A DNA stretch of 64,000 nucleotides from positions 21,806,001 through 21,870,000 of the forward strand of contig NC_046676.1 in assembly GCF_003369915.1 (NCBI RefSeq), read 5' to 3'. The DNA comes from Drosophila miranda. Its lineage: Eukaryota; Arthropoda; Insecta; Diptera; Drosophilidae. Positions 13,201-26,500 of this stretch are shown here, piece after piece (position 1 is the first letter of the stretch; each line of letters starts with the position of its first letter). A program made the translations under genes and the position numbers. The notes beneath the pieces were generated by a model. That model was not told the DNA's origin and did no database searches. It was given only the letters and a program-made list of their open reading frames with translations.

Positions 13201-16200
13201 AGCGTCCTGTCAGCACTTCCACTCGGGACAATTACAGTTCGTGCATAATTCAGGGAATACTCCCCAAGGTCTACTCGAATGAGACAAAGTGTTTCAGCAC
13301 GCAACTAAAGACAGCTAAACAGAGAGTCGGAGTGTGCAGGTCCTTATGGAGTGTTTTTTGCCGAGATTTGGGACAATTTTCCATGGACTTGGATCTGATT
13401 TGATGGCAATTACCAGCTTCAGTGTTTGGCTTTGTTTTGTTTTCTTTGAACGTTTAAACTTCTACACATTCAAGCCGCTTCCTTATCGGGGCAAATATTT
13501 ACTCATCTTATGTCCTTTTCAAACACACACAAACACACACACACGTACGCACGAACAGATGCCTGATTACGCTTTGAAGCTAATGCAATAATGCAGAAAT
13601 TATGTTTTGTGCCCCATTATCAAAGGCAATCGATCAACTCGAGCAGCAGGCAGGCAATAGATTGAAGAGGTTGGCGGGGTGGCTGGTTTGGCGGGATGGC
13701 GGGGTGTCGGAGGGGCAGACCTGCCGGGCGCCCATCAATTTAATCATATTTAAACAGCGTCTCGTGTATTTATCACTCATTATTTATGCATATATCAATC
13801 CATCTATATGGCCACAAGGCCCCCATTATCGGGCAAACAACGGCGGAAATTCGGGAAAAAACCGCGCCCAGAAAAAAATATGGTAGAGTGAAGGGTGGGG
13901 TGTGGGGTGTGGGGGGTATCAAAAGGGATATTCAGGGACGCACCTGTCTGTCTGTCTGTCACATCACATATTTGTTTGGCTAACACACGCGCGCACACAC
14001 TCACAAGAGAAAGGGCCGGCGCCTGTCGTTATTCCATACAATTTTATCAAAATTAATTTGTCAAACGTTCACCGGCGCTTTGCCTGTGTATAGGAGGTGT
14101 ATTGTGTATGTGTGGGGTATTCTCTCTATCACTTCCCCTTACCCTCTCTAATGACAACAATAAGTTGAATGAATTTAATGAAATGAGATGTAAACATGTG
14201 GACAACTGCGGACAGGCGGCAACAAAAAGAAGCCCTGGGCTGGTAGGGGGGCTGGGGAGGTGGTGGGCCCACCGGTGGGGACCCTGGCCATTGTCTATAT
14301 TCCCTTTCGTTCACTCCATCTTTCACCACTCTAGATCCCCTTCTGTATTCAGCATTTGCTTGTTTTCGAACTCGTAATGAAATTCTTGAGTAGAAATTCA
14401 TTTTGCAACTTTTACTCAAACAATGCTCATTGAATAATTTACGCTCAGCGCCGGCAGAAATGAGATACCCAAATGAAATAGAAGGAAATGGGATTGGGAT
14501 GGGAATGGGAATGTGGTTGGGGATGCACTGCAGCAGTGCTCCACTTAGTGTGCGCTCCATTCCCCTGGCACTTGACGTGCTGAGAAAGCCCCGAGCCAGA
14601 ACCAGAACCAGAGGCAGAGCCAGACCCAGAGCCAGAGCCAGAGTCAAAGCGAGAGTCCGGGTCGACGCAGCGCATAATTGCATTAGCCCCGTGTTGGATG
14701 ATGGGGCTCCCGTTAGCAGGCCCCGACCTTTGGGCCACCCTTTGGGGGCTAATTTAATTGTTTTGTGTATTTAGCCTGGACATTGCATTCAAGTATCACA
14801 AAGGGACACCGAACGTTCTGGTACCTCTTTTTCCTTAATGGTCCAATCAATGCACCTCTCACTCTGGCCGTCTCGACTTGCACAAAGTTCCTGCCTCATT
14901 TGCCATTTGACAGGCTCAAAATGCAAATTGTGGGCAATTAACATTCAAGCGATTCAGGCACGAACCAACTGGAAGGCGATTGTGAACCGCAACCAGCAGC
15001 ATCAGCAGACATCTTAGCCGGGCTAATTGTGCTGCCAACTAATTGAGCTCGGTCCCCGTCCAAGTCCCGGCCCCTGGCACCGACTAATGTGTCACCATTT
15101 GAGCTCCAGCATTATAGACGATTCTTTTCGGAGAAGTGGAAGACATTACTGAGAAATCGATGGATTGGTTGAATTTGTTTATTGTAATTTTAATCCATTT
15201 ATATATGAAGCTAAAACAAGGAAATCCACGCTGTTACATTAAACCATTTGGAGGGGAGCTCTCTTTGGATGGCAGACAGCATTTCTCAGTTCCTTAGTTC
15301 TGGAAACCATTTGCCCGAAGGCGGACAGCTTATGACAGTTTTCGGCTTTGTTTGTGTCTGACTTGGTCTGGCTGGGTGGTGTTGCTGGGCATGATGTAAT
15401 CGGAGGCAGCAACTTGCAGTAGCACCAGCAGCACTAACAGCACCAAAAGTACCAGCAACAGCCGCCAACTGCTTACAAAATAATTGATTTTGTACACATC
15501 CTTGACACAAATAAACAGTCGCCCTGCTCCGACCTGCAATGCTACGGCCGGGGGCTGTGGAGCCGTCCCTGCAGTAGTTTAACCAACATAAGGGCGGTCG
15601 GGCCAACTGCACACAAACATATGCACATAGGTGTGCGTGTTCCATAGAATTTCGTATTAAATTCAACAAAGGCAGAGGTTGTTTTAATTGAATTGGAGGG
15701 GATTGAAACTGAAACTGGAGCTAGCTAAGAGTTGAATGAAACCAATACAAATTTGTTTGCTGTTTTCTGTTTTCTGAGTTGCAATTTCCACTCCAATCCT
15801 ACACTCCAGAGCTACAAAAAAACAAATGGCAGAGCAAAAGCAGTGGATCATAAAGCGGAGCGCAATAAAAGGTAGCAAAGGATGCTCGACATGGATATTA
15901 CTCTGGACAAAGAGGCGATTACGCGACATGGAGAAAGCAATGCTTTGAATTGTACCAAAGCACAACTATCTTACAACCAATGTATCGTGAAGTGAGATCC
16001 TGCCACTTTCCAGCGATCACTTTCCTTCACACTCTCCTGCTACTCCACTGGCTAACTGAGCCACAATTCGAATCGCACTTGGCAAGCACTCGTGGCAGGT
16101 CCTGAGTGCCACAGCAGCCATGCCTCACTATGCATTGCAGCCACGCAGCAGGGACCGGGACAGACTCCCTCCGTCGTAAGCCCTCTAAGGCCCTGGCCCA

Positions 16201-19200
16201 GCACTCGACACGAGTGGGGGACAGGACAGGCTGGCACTGCTGCTGCCGCCGCCTCTGCAGTGGCATCAACACATCAACAGGCCACAGCCTGAATGCTGCC
16301 ACTTGCCATTCGCCTCATCATAAATTCTGCACTGGCTCTTGCAAAGGACTCTGAGGCAGGACATTCTCGAAAGGGAGCATTAAGGGGGCAGTCGAACGGG
16401 GGAGTGATGGCTGGGAAAGGGCTTTGTCCACTCCTGACATGGAAATTGGAGAAATGTTTGCTAATTTGCAGCTCTAAACCAGCCGGAATTGCCCCGGGGA
16501 CAGGGCCAAATTAAAATTGTTTGAGAAAATCGCTGCTGTCACTCGCTGGTGAACAGGTCTTTGCGATGTACTTTGATCCAGATCAGACCTTTGCTCTTTG
16601 CTTTCCCATGCTTCATACTCTGTTAGAGGCTATGACACCGTTGAGAGAAAATCAGTCAAGGGGAAAAGACAGCAGCGGAGATGAAGGCGCTGAATCTGGC
16701 GGACCTGTCTATTAAAGAGCTTCCTCTCGTATCTACTTGCAATGGAAATTAACCTATAGTTGAATAAACAATATTTTGTTGTTTAAAAAAAATATTTCTT
16801 CAAGATGAAAATCTTTCCGTAAAAGCAGACTTTAAAAGGAAAAAATATACCCCACAAAAACTTGATTTCTAGCGTAAAGAGGAGGAGAGCTCCTCCAGTC
16901 TGCTGCATCGTTCGTGGAAAGCCATCAAATAGATGCGATAAGTTGAATTATTTTTCACTTTGCCCAACCACGTGCCCAGGCAAGTTCTGGCGGCTGTTCT
17001 ACTTAAATGCCTTCAAATGGTCTGATTGACTTAATTATTTAATTGCCGGCAGGCTGGCAGAATGACAGACACTTGGCTAGGAAAAGAACTTTCTCTCCTG
17101 CCACCTGATGACGGGAAAATCAATAGTCCCAAGTAATTGGAATTCGTGGTTGGGGCTAATTGTTTGTCAGTCGGGGAGCAGAGCAACAAATAAAACCTCA
17201 TCCGATTGCGGCATCTCCTGAGAAGAAAAAAACACAAAAAAAGAAACGAAAGTTTGGCCAATTTCAATTCAATTAAATTTGCATTTGGGCAAATGGCAGT
17301 TGCAAGAATACATTAATAAATATTAAAATCTGAATTAGACTTGGCAGAGCCAATTGAGTGTGGAGAGAAGGGAAGTGGAGACGGGTAGAAGTGGAACAGC
17401 AGCGGAATTGCATTCCATAGGTGAGTGGTTAGCAAGGATTTTTGGCAGACAACCAAAAAGGAATAAGACCACAAAAAAAAGAGAATCAATTTGAAAGGGC
17501 CCGATGGATGGTCTCTCTCACTCTATATCCTTCTTCTCTCTCTCTCTCTACCTCTCTCTCTGTCTCTGTCTCACTCTGCCACAATTGCAAAGGCATTTTC
17601 GTTGATTTGCAGCTCGTTTTTGCCAGCTGCCAGCACAGGCAATGATGACGACGATGATGATGAAACTGTCGTGGAATCTGAAGTGGTCCTAGCTGGGGGC
17701 CCCGCAATTGTCACAAGGAAAATAACGAAGAAAAACTGAAAATCACTTTTTCCTTTGGCAGTTTGAGTGGCAAGCCAACAAGAGAAAAGTGCCTGGCTCG
17801 ATGGCGAGAAACCCCCCTAATAATAATGGTATAAAAAACGCCTTTGTTCGAGTTTCCGTTTGCCTCGGCAAAAGTTAAAGTTTCCGCCTGCTAAACTTAA
17901 CATCTACATAATATCTTGAGCAAAATAGTATGGCACACAATTTTAGTACAACTTAAAAAATTGTATACATATTCCAGGGTTTAATCAAATTTTTTCTCAT
18001 CGATGAATCGCTCGCAAAAGTAGGCAATGACTTTTAATTCATTTCGCAGCGGGTAGCCATACAAGTAATGCATCTATGAGCATGCTCTTTGCAATTCTCG
18101 CAGAAGTCGACAACAAATCTCTTGGAAGCAGTTTCCGCAGGTTTTAGTTCTGCTGAACTTTCTTTGGAAATAAAAGGCGAAGGTTTAGGGCCAACAACAA
18201 TGGACACAGCTTTCAATATTGCTGAGTCGAGGTGGCCAGGGACAGGGACGGGGACGGGGACGGGGACTGAGGGACCCCTTCAAGTCGTTTGGCAATAGGA
18301 ATCCCTTGAAATGCATACAATTTGTACATGTATTTGAGTACGTCTTTGTGGGTGTTTCACCCGCCGGCCCCTTTCTTGTTCCTCACGCTCTGTTTGAGTG
18401 TGGGTGAGTATTTGTATGCACTTAAGCTGTGCATTGTTGTCAATTTCTTGACAGTTTGAGTGAGTGGGTGGCTGCAACAGGGAACCAAGGACATAGCAAT
18501 CCCTGTCCTGTAGTCGGTTGGGAGGAGGGCAGCCTACATAGCCGCGATGCCCGCACCAAGTACGGAATTGATTGAGGCTTGCGCTCAAGGCCATTATCCC
18601 GAAGAGAAGACCAAAGGGATGCCGTATAATTGTACTTCCCTGCTTCTGGCTACGGAATAATGTTGAATAAGGGGCAAATTAAAGTTCACAGAGTGTCCTT
18701 GGGGGTGTGGGGACTCACCTGCAAGTCGGTGCCTGTGCCCGGCTGTGCCAGATCACAGGCTGATATCCAAGGATTAAGGCGTGTTAATGAGGACGCAGTG
18801 CCGAGTATGCTCTTCTTCAGCTCCACGGGGTCTGGCAGGGATCTTGCTGTCCCGCCACCTGCTGTTCTGGCTTCTGCTGCCGCTGCCGCTGACCCGGCTA
18901 CGGCCACTGCAGCGGTGGCGCTAAAGGCGCCGCCGGACCAGCTGTTATCCTTGTGACCAATCAGCTGAGCCGCCTGGGCATCAAGGATGTTGCCGGTAGC
19001 TTCTCTCTTGTTGTTATTATTGTTGTTGCTGTTGCTTTTACTGTTGCTGTTGGTGGAAGGAAACTCCTTCGGGCTGTTGTTGTCGCTGTGCTGCAGGACA
19101 CTCTCATCAATCAGGCTGCTCTCGTCCCGCTGCTGTTGCTCCGTCTCCGTCTCCGTTTCTGTTTCTGTTTCCGTCTCTGTCTCGGTATCCGCCTCCAACT

Positions 19201-20032
19201 CTTGGACTGGCTCGTGCTGCTGCTGATGTGGCTGCTGCTGGATATTGTAATCCTCTTCCGTGAGCTTATCCTCCTCGTCCACGTCCTCGTTGAGCTTTAT
19301 CAAGCGATCGAAGGACTCTTCGGAAAGCAAATCGTCCTCGGCCACAAGGGCAAAGATGTCCTCGTCCTCGTCTAACGCTTGTGAGGATGAATACTGCACT
19401 GGCAGACCGCTTTCCTCTGGCTCCTGTTCGGTCTCCTCCTCCTCGTTGCTGGACTCAGTCCTCGTGCCCGTCCCCGTTCCTGCTCTCGCTCCACTCCCTG
19501 TCCCTCCAGCCCTGCCAACAATATCGCTACTGAGGCTGCGCTCGCGTCGCCTTCGACGCTGTAGCCTCGCGCTGAGGGCCTCGGTGCGGGCACGCGGATC
19601 GTCGTGGTCGTGGGCGTGTTGGTAAGTGGGTGGCAGCTGGTAGATGGCCTGGGGCGTGGCCCGACGGTACAAGTCGAGATGGTGGGGCAGAAAGATGGGC
19701 AGCAGATATGAGCCAGAGCTGCTAATGAATGACGACGACTCGCCTCTGGACGGTAACGCAGTTCCAACTCCTCTACCTCTGTGACCTCCTCCCAGTCCAC
19801 CTCCACCTGGTCCACCTGCTTCTGTGCCTGCTGCAGTTGCTCCAGTTCCTCCTGCTCCTCCTGCTCCTACTGCTCCTACTGCTCCTGCTCCCGCTGCTCC
19901 TGCTGATGTTGTTCCTATTGATGTGGATGCTGTCGTCGTCGTCGTCGTTGAGCTGATGCTGCTGCTGCTGCCACGCCGAGCCCCCGAAATAAACGCAAGC
20001 GCCATCACGACCAGCCCGGGTCCTGGCCGCAT
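7275..20032 (-). CDS. NALF/FAM155 (NLF-1)-like protein, 5' exons, partial
   Basis: Two coding exons on the minus strand, 18719-20032 (438 codons) and 7275-8102 (276 codons), join at phase 0 with donor CAG/GTGAGT and acceptor TTTGCAG/GGT. A second donor AAG/GTGAGT follows at 7274, so the protein continues off the window. The start at 20032 is the first ATG after an in-frame stop. Residues 7-18 are hydrophobic (signal or anchor). Residues 20-420 are low complexity, including a Thr-Glu repeat near 281-298 and an Asn run near 330-340. The Cys-rich part begins near residue 419 (NPWISACDLA...GQC) and ends with a block of spaced cysteines finishing C-D-D-C-K. From memory, that spacing resembles NALF1/FAM155A just before its K-x-x-Y-K-x-W-L-C motif. 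Members assist folding or surface delivery of the NALCN sodium-leak channel; the fly homologue is Nlf-1. The family call is inference because the diagnostic 3' part is absent. Confidence 0.62.
8103..18718 (-). other. Large first coding intron of NALF-like gene
   Basis: An intron of about 10.6 kb between the two coding exons, bounded by GTGAGT and TTTGCAG. No other coding exon was supportable inside it. It carries many short tandem arrays: a GGCAAC-core hexamer near 9660-9690, an AGCTAT hexamer at 11675-11697, a GGCAAAC heptamer at 11751-11790, a GGCAAC hexamer near 11957-11985, an ACACAG/ACTGAC array near 12440-12495, GGGAAT/GGGATG near 14487-14512 and GAGCCA/AACCAG near 14595-14650. A G-rich tract lies at 13893-13917. 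AT-rich segments occur near 16740-16860 and 17900-18000. Confidence 0.5.
11751..11790. repeat. Heptamer GGCAAAC tandem array
   Basis: About five near-perfect copies of a 7-bp GGCAAAC unit. Related GGCAAC hexamer arrays lie at 9660-9690 and 11957-11985 in the same intron. Confidence 0.9.
19141..19187. repeat. Coding hexanucleotide array (Thr-Glu repeat)
   Basis: A CCGTCT/GTTTCT hexamer array inside the first coding exon of the NALF-like gene. On the minus strand it encodes alternating Thr and Glu in the acidic low-complexity region near residues 281-298. Confidence 0.85.
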
Positions 20033-20183
20033 ATTGACCTCGGGTTCGGCGGTGCTAGCATGGTGCAGGCCCGCTTGAGACGCGCTTGCGACTCCAATTC
20101 AATGCGAGTAATGATGGGCTCATGGCCCCATCATCATCAGAAGTGTGGGATTCGGATTTGGTGTGCTCAGATCCAGCTGCGGC

Positions 20184-20234
<51 letters not shown>

Positions 20235-20489
20235 TGATCCGTATCCGTATCCCGATCCGACGCCAGTTTCAGTGCCTGCTGAACAGATCTGCTCCTTGCT
20301 CCTGCTCCTGCTCCTGCTCCTGCACCTGGTTCTTCTGCTGCTGCTACTTCGGCTCTGACTGCTGCTGCTAGAGGCATGAATCCTGACCTGGCTGAGCTCT
20401 CCTCAAGACTCCGAACTGCCCGAACAGTGACCCCTAAGCTAAGTCCCGCTGCTCTCCAGGCCGCTGGATCGCATTCAGTTAACCTCGGC
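20033..20489 (-). other. Probable 5' UTR exon of NALF-like gene with CAG repeat
   Basis: This lies directly upstream of the start codon at 20032 on the minus strand. A good 3' splice site (pyrimidine and A-rich tract ending CCCCTGCAG) maps to about 20490, so the exon may begin there. It contains a run of 16 AGC/CAG triplets on the transcribed strand (20185-20232) and a GAGCAG-type array at 20288-20330. An upstream ATG reading frame covers 20377-20120 and would read the CAG tract as polyglutamine before stopping ahead of the main start. This is the transcript leader by inference only. Confidence 0.4.
20185..20232. repeat. Trinucleotide (GCT)16 tract
   Basis: Sixteen uninterrupted GCT units on the plus strand, reading CAG on the strand of the NALF-like gene. 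The tract sits within about 150-200 bases of the start codon in the probable 5' UTR. Pure triplet runs of this length vary in length between individuals. Confidence 0.9.
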
Positions 20490-23239
20490 TGCAGGGGTTA
20501 TTTGGTATGGGGGGTATCCTCGGCTCATGTTTGACACAAATATATTTTGGAACTTTTCATATACTTTTCACACGTTTTCTTGCACTGTATTTTACTTTGG
20601 GGACTGTGGACTATTTGTGGAATTTCATTAGATAGCTTATGGGTTATGGGTATGGCAGCTGTTATTGATGGTGTTGTTGTTGTTGCTTTTGTTGTTGTTG
20701 TTGTTGTTGTTGTTTTTGTTTTTGTTGTTGCTGTTGTTGTTTTTGTTGTTGGGGCTGCACATTAACCTTGAAATTGGAAATTTGTGGAAATTCGGTTGCT
20801 TCGTTGAATTGGTTTTGGGCTCACATAATTATTTAGAAATCTGCACAGACATAGAGAAATTGTTGTTACAGATTATTTTTTAGGGCTCCATTTATATTTT
20901 GCGGCTAAACATTATCGAATGTTGTTTGCTTTGACAACCTATCCATTCTTTTGGGGTTATTTTTGGGCTAGTTAAAAAAAAAAAAGGAATAATTGTTTCA
21001 AAAATGGTTTGTGCGCTCACGCTCTTAGCGCTCTCCTTTTTTGCTCTCTGCCCTGGCTCTCTCTACCTCTTACTCCTACTTTTTGTTAATTTTTGGGAAA
21101 ACCCCTGGGAAAATGCTCAAGAAAAATAATTGTTAAGTATTTTCAGAACATATTTAACTAAAGTTGGCCAAGATTCTGCTTTTCTTTCTTGGGTTTTCGA
21201 CTGTTTCTGAATAGAAATAGTTGGAAGGAAATGGAGCGGGAGCGGGAGCGATGCGATGGAGAGAGAGAGACTAGCTCTTCGTTTAGCCGAAGCTCTGGCC
21301 CGAGCAGCGCAGCCAGCCAGCAGCCAACGCGAACACCGCACAAAAGAAAGCCGAAAAAAAATTGTCGTGGAAATCCCGTATATCCAACACACTCACACAC
21401 AAACATAGAGACACAGAGCGCAAAGAAATTTATATAATTCGCAGCCAGCGGCTGCGGCTGCTGCTGCTCCTGCTGCTGCTCTGCTGCTGCTCGCTTTTCT
21501 CTGTTTCTCTGCTGCTGGCGCTGCAAACACAAAAACAGCGGATGGATGGATGGATCCCCAACCACGAGCACAACGAGAATGAGAACGAGAATGAGAATGA
21601 GAACGAGAACGAACTCGTGGGTGTACGTGTACGCGTCTGCCTCTCTCTCGCTGAGAGCTTGCATGCGTATGTGTGTGAGTAGTTACTTAGGGCAGCCAGG
21701 CAAGCACTCCGCATGCCATTTTTTTTAGTAGAAGAAGACGAAGAAGAAGAAGAAGTTGGGCGAGAAGCAGAAGGAGAAGGCAAAGGCAAGGCAAAGAAGC
21801 AGAAGCCGAGTAGCCCTCATCTCGTATTTGGGGTCGTCACTGTAGCCCTTCTATCCTAGTATTGGTGGTAAGATTGTCCATGTGTCTCCCCCGCTCTCTC
21901 TGTGCGTGTGTATGTGTGCATTAGTGTTGGTGCTAAAGTCCAAGAAGTACAAAGCGCAGCATATTTAAAAAAAACAAAAAAAAAACACATGAATCGGAAA
22001 TCTTTCCCTCTCTTGTTAACCATTTGGTTTTTTTTTTTGCTTGGGATAATTTCAATGGAATCCTTGAGATCTTTTGGAGGATTTCGCCTGCGTGTGTATC
22101 ACAAAAGGAAATCACTTTTCTTTGTTGATTACGGTTGTATTATTTAAATTCTTCTTTGTCCCCTGACCCCCGAGCTTCCTGTGCTCCACTCCTCATTTTG
22201 TTGCTCCCGACTGGAGTGTGTCTTCTTCTGCTTTCTGTGTGTTAACTTTCACTTTTGTTTTATTTGCTGCGTTGACACTGCGCACACACACACACACACT
22301 GAGAGACACGCACACACCCATGTGGAGGTGTATATGTACAGGGAATTTCTCTTTATTTTTTTGGTGGTGCGTGTGCTGCTGGTGCTTTTGGATCCATTCA
22401 GTACAACAGCCGCTTATATAAGCCCGGAACGTAGCACAAGACTCTGAAGCATTTGTCTCGATTCCGATGAATCGGTCTATACTATTCCCGGGATAGTCTG
22501 AACGACTTAGGCACAAATGCTGAACAATATTGGTTAAGGTTTGATTTTCTCATTATATAACAATCGGGGGGTTTTCGTTGTTTTTAGACCGTTTCACGGG
22601 TGGTGAATGTTCCCCGGGGAAAGTTGGGGGAAGGCTCTCGAGTTACCGTTACCGTTACCGTGCCCGTGCCCGTTCCCGCACCGAACAATACACTAACTTT
22701 ATACTGATGTACCTATGCTTGTACCTATATAGTCGTGTACATAAGGCAGTGTGTGTGTGTATGGGTGTTCTTCCCAGAGCGCAGCATCAACTGCCGTAAC
22801 GGTTCGTTCGCGTGTGGGCGGGGACACGGCAGGTTGGGGGCGTTGTAGGCAGTGCTCGAGAGTTATGCTTGGCTTAGCAGATTTTCTTGGGTTTCTTTCG
22901 TTTCGTTTCTTTTCTTTTCGCTCTGCTCTGCCCTGCTCCGCTTCCCTGCTCCTCCTCCACCGTTTTTCCTTTTACCCCACCAACTAGACTAGCCCGATTG
23001 GCAGTTCTCGAGTCATACTATATTTTATCCCGTTTCCCGTACACATTCCGGGGGATTTGCACTTTGATTTCTTCACTAGCGGCTAACACGAAGACATTTG
23101 ATGTGGTCCTCTGGGGTGCTTTTCTTTTCTTTTGTTTCTATTTTTTTGTTTGGTATTATTTGATTCGATTTGATTTGATTTTTCTTTGTGTGAGTGGTGG
23201 ACGCGACGACGCAGGATATATACCGTACAATCCTGCTTC
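20490..23239. other. Upstream intron or leader region, low complexity
   Basis: No coding exon is supported. It lies between the probable 5' UTR exon and the promoter candidate and is probably a 5' intron of the NALF-like gene. It contains long GTT-type repeats at 20671-20752, a GAATGA/GAACGA array near 21570-21612, GAA repeats near 21728-21755 and an ACCGTT/GCCCGT array at 22645-22678. There is also a TATA-like CTTATATAAG near 22413, with no gene evidently attached to it. Confidence 0.35.
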
Positions 23240-23560
23240 TTGCTGATGGCCCCAAAGCACTGACTGTGCCACAATTGCAGATGGCGTTTAACTGGAATAC
23301 CGAGCGAGCCGCGAACCGCGAACCGAACCCGAAAGCTCCACGAGCGAGCGGACGAGCACCAGTGGGTGGCCGCGAAATCAGCAGCAGCTGACAAGAGAGA
23401 GCCGGACAGACCGCGTCGTGTCGACTCTCTCTTCTGCTAGCGCGCTCTCTCGCTCTCGCGCTCTTTTTCCGGCTGTTTCGAACTTCCAGGCAGCGCTGTA
23501 CAGGATGTTGGCTAACAGTGCCCTAACAGCAGCGCCTTCGAACTCTATTCGGATGCCAGT
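23240..23560 (-). promoter_or_regulatory. GAGA-rich promoter candidate for NALF-like gene
   Basis: Read on the minus strand, a GC-rich block has clustered GAGAG elements (GAGCGAGAGAGCGCG near 23450; AGAGAGAGTCG near 23425). These are followed by GTTCGGTTCGCGGTTCGCGG near 23320, similar to downstream core elements, and a TCAGTG initiator-like site near 23260. GAGA-factor sites upstream of Inr/DPE elements are typical of paused developmental or neuronal promoters in flies. The position and strand fit the large minus-strand gene, but no transcript evidence is available. Confidence 0.35.
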
Positions 23561-26500
23561 TCGAGTTGAAGTAAGAAAAATTACTTGATGCAGGACACTT
23601 AATCACACTGCCCCAAAGAGAGAGGCACCCAAAAAGAGGGAGTCTAAAACTCGCTCAGGAGCCACCCGCTGCGGCCTGTGCTCCGCTCCGCTCCCACCCC
23701 GTCCTCATCCTCGCTTTTGCCTTGGTTTCGGTTTCTTTTGCTTTTGCTTTTACCTTTACTCGTACTTTTGCTTTTGGTTTTTCGCTTTTTCCCCTTTCCA
23801 TTTTGTTGTATTTTCTGTGGCATTTCGTTACGGCGTTTTGTCGTTGTCTCACTTGGCCTAAATGTGTAATACCCTATAATGTCGTTTAATCCCACTCAGC
23901 GTGTTTTAGTTTGGTCTGGCAGCGGACGGGAAAGTCGGCCAGTGGATGGGATCGTAATTACCCATTGGTCCTGGGCAGGTGGCCCAGGAGATCGCATCGC
24001 AGCGGGAAAGTGGAGCATCATGAGGCACCATCTATGGCACTGGCACTGGCACGGACACGGGCACTGGCACTCGCTATTTAAACTGTTGTGCCAATTAGAA
24101 GTAATCCAATATGACACTACCCACGCGGATGACTCGCGCTGGCTCGTTGACTGTTCAAATGCGGCAACTGGGGCAAGCCAAGGCCAGGCCGACCTTCGAG
24201 CAGACACTCGACAGCAGCAGAACCAGAATCAGCAGCAGCAGCAGCAGCCACAGCTCTGGCAGCAGCCACTCACTCAATAGTGTTGGATGGGCGGAGCGGT
24301 GGTGGAGGTGGAGGTGGAGGCAAGGGTTGGACAGTTGATGCCTCTGCCACTTGAATTATTAAGTTGGCCTTTTTTTTTGGTAATTAACTTAAGTAGCCGC
24401 GACTACAAATCAGAGGGAGGTCCGGCTTCGTGCCAGCATTAGCCACACCCCATCCGATCGGGGGAGAAGTGGAAGAGCACAACAAAAACTCGGAGAACGG
24501 CAAAGCGGAAAAAGGGAATTAGGGGATACTAGGGAAAATCCCACATCATTTGGCTGGGAGAGCAGTCTGCCTCAATTTATGCGCATTCCAATCAATAACT
24601 GTGACACATGCAATCAGCAAGGACAACAAGGACCCACCCAGAAGCACCACCAGCAGTACCAGCAACAAGGCGAGCGAGAGAGTGAAAGTGCTAAGATATG
24701 CTGAAGAGGTTGCCTTTGCCGTTACCGTTGCCCTGCCCGGCAAGGGGACGGCCACTGCCGTTGCTGGCTTGTGCTTGAGTTTGTTCTTGTTGTTGTTGTT
24801 GTTGTTGTGGCATGGATATGAATGTGTCGTCAACTTATGCGGGCTCACAACCCACCCACACAGATACAGACACACTGGCACACGCACACTGTGGCACACT
24901 GTGGCTCTGGCCAGCTGTGTGTGTCGGTGTGCTCGCTGAAATTGATAAGAAAGAAAACTTGCGGCTCAGAACCCTCAAGTGCCTTGTGTATGTGTGTGTG
25001 TGTGTGTCTAGAAGAGGAAACAATCGAGAGAGACAGAGTGCGAAAGAGTGGAAAACAAAACCCCAAATTCCTGCACAAACAAGAAAAAAATGCTTACAAC
25101 AACTACTGGGAGAAGAAAGTTAGTTGCTGTTGGGAATACCCTTAACTTTCTATCGCTCAAGTTTAGATAAATTATCGATTTTAATCTATACCCAGAAACA
25201 TTGCAGAAGTGCCAATTGCTACTGGCCATATCGATTCCCTGATATCACATTCTACTTAATAGGCGCCACAATCCTTCTGATTTCCGAGTATCCAGAACGT
25301 GTGGCGGCCTTGCGGGGGAGCCTGCTTGGAGCAGACCACCTCCAAAGAGCAGTCTCGTTGGGCAGGCGGCGCATTCGACATTATCGTCACGCCATCTGAC
25401 AGTCTTGTAAGTTGGGCATCACATCGGCTCGCATCGCATGGCAGCATCCGCTTCAATTTCGGTCGGCTGCGGCTTCAGTTTCATCTGGAGCATTGGAGCC
25501 AAGGTAGCGCCGCAGACTTTGCACAGCTTTTCAGATAACCGTTACAAGGACGCCGCCGCCGCCGCCACCGCCGCCGCCTGCATGACCAAACGAAACGAGT
25601 CGAAACGAAGCGAAGCGAAACTGGGTAACGAAAGGAAGCAGCTAGGATTTTGCGCAGTTGTGGATGCCCAGTCCTCAGTTCTCAGTCCTTGCGACCAGGT
25701 TATTCTACTCTTTTGGAACACGCACCACGAAGAAGCCAAAGGCAGAGCCAGAAGCAGAGGCATAGACCAGGGAAGCGAGCAAGGGGCAAAGGCAAAGACG
25801 AGTTTTGTGAATGAAATTTCGCGCAGGCACAAAGCGACCCAACAATGTACTATACAGGGAGACAAGGCAGGACAGGCAGGACAGGCAGGACGTCTCGCAC
25901 TCCCTCGGGAAAGTCACGCGGCAAGCGTATGCACAGAGAGCTCCCAAAAAGCAAAAGCAAACAATGCCGCCAAAAAATACAACAAAATAGAGCTCCGATT
26001 TTGTTGGAGTTCCTTCTCTTGTTGGTTCTTTCCCATCAACGTGTACTGCTGTTGGTTTTGTAGCGGGCGTGGTGTCCGCTGCCATCCTGGAATCGCTGGA
26101 AGGCAAAAGGGAAACTAAACTAATGCCCGATGTTTATCGATGATGACGATGACTACGGCAGAGACGTTGAAGGCTCCGATTTCAACTCTGACTCAGACCC
26201 GATTCTACTTTGGCTCTGTTTTGTGCGGCAACGACGCTTTTGGTTGACCCACAAAGGGACTGGGGGCTGGGGGTTGAGGGTTGGGGGTTGCCCGTCTGAT
26301 AATCGTCTGTGGGCACTGAAGATACCGTTAAATTCGTGCCATAAACGCCAACCGGAAATGGTAGGGCCTGCTGATAGGTTACACTAGAACAAAACTGATC
26401 GATTGCTTGATGTTTACAAATGACAATTCGTGGAAATATTTCACTTAACTTTTGCATCAAATCATTTATGTCAAAACTATGCAACGCTTTTGCTGTGTAG

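Noticed and set aside
18953..20371. Plus-strand Leu-rich and Ser-rich frames
   Set aside because: These are antisense shadows of the NALF-like coding exon and its CAG-repeat leader.
22405..22430. TATA-like CTTATATAAG
   Set aside because: No initiator, downstream element or gene start could be linked to it on either strand.
25438..26118. 226-codon plus-strand open frame
   Set aside because: Its composition is driven by GCC and AGGCAGGAC repeats, there is no domain, and an equally open frame lies on the other strand.
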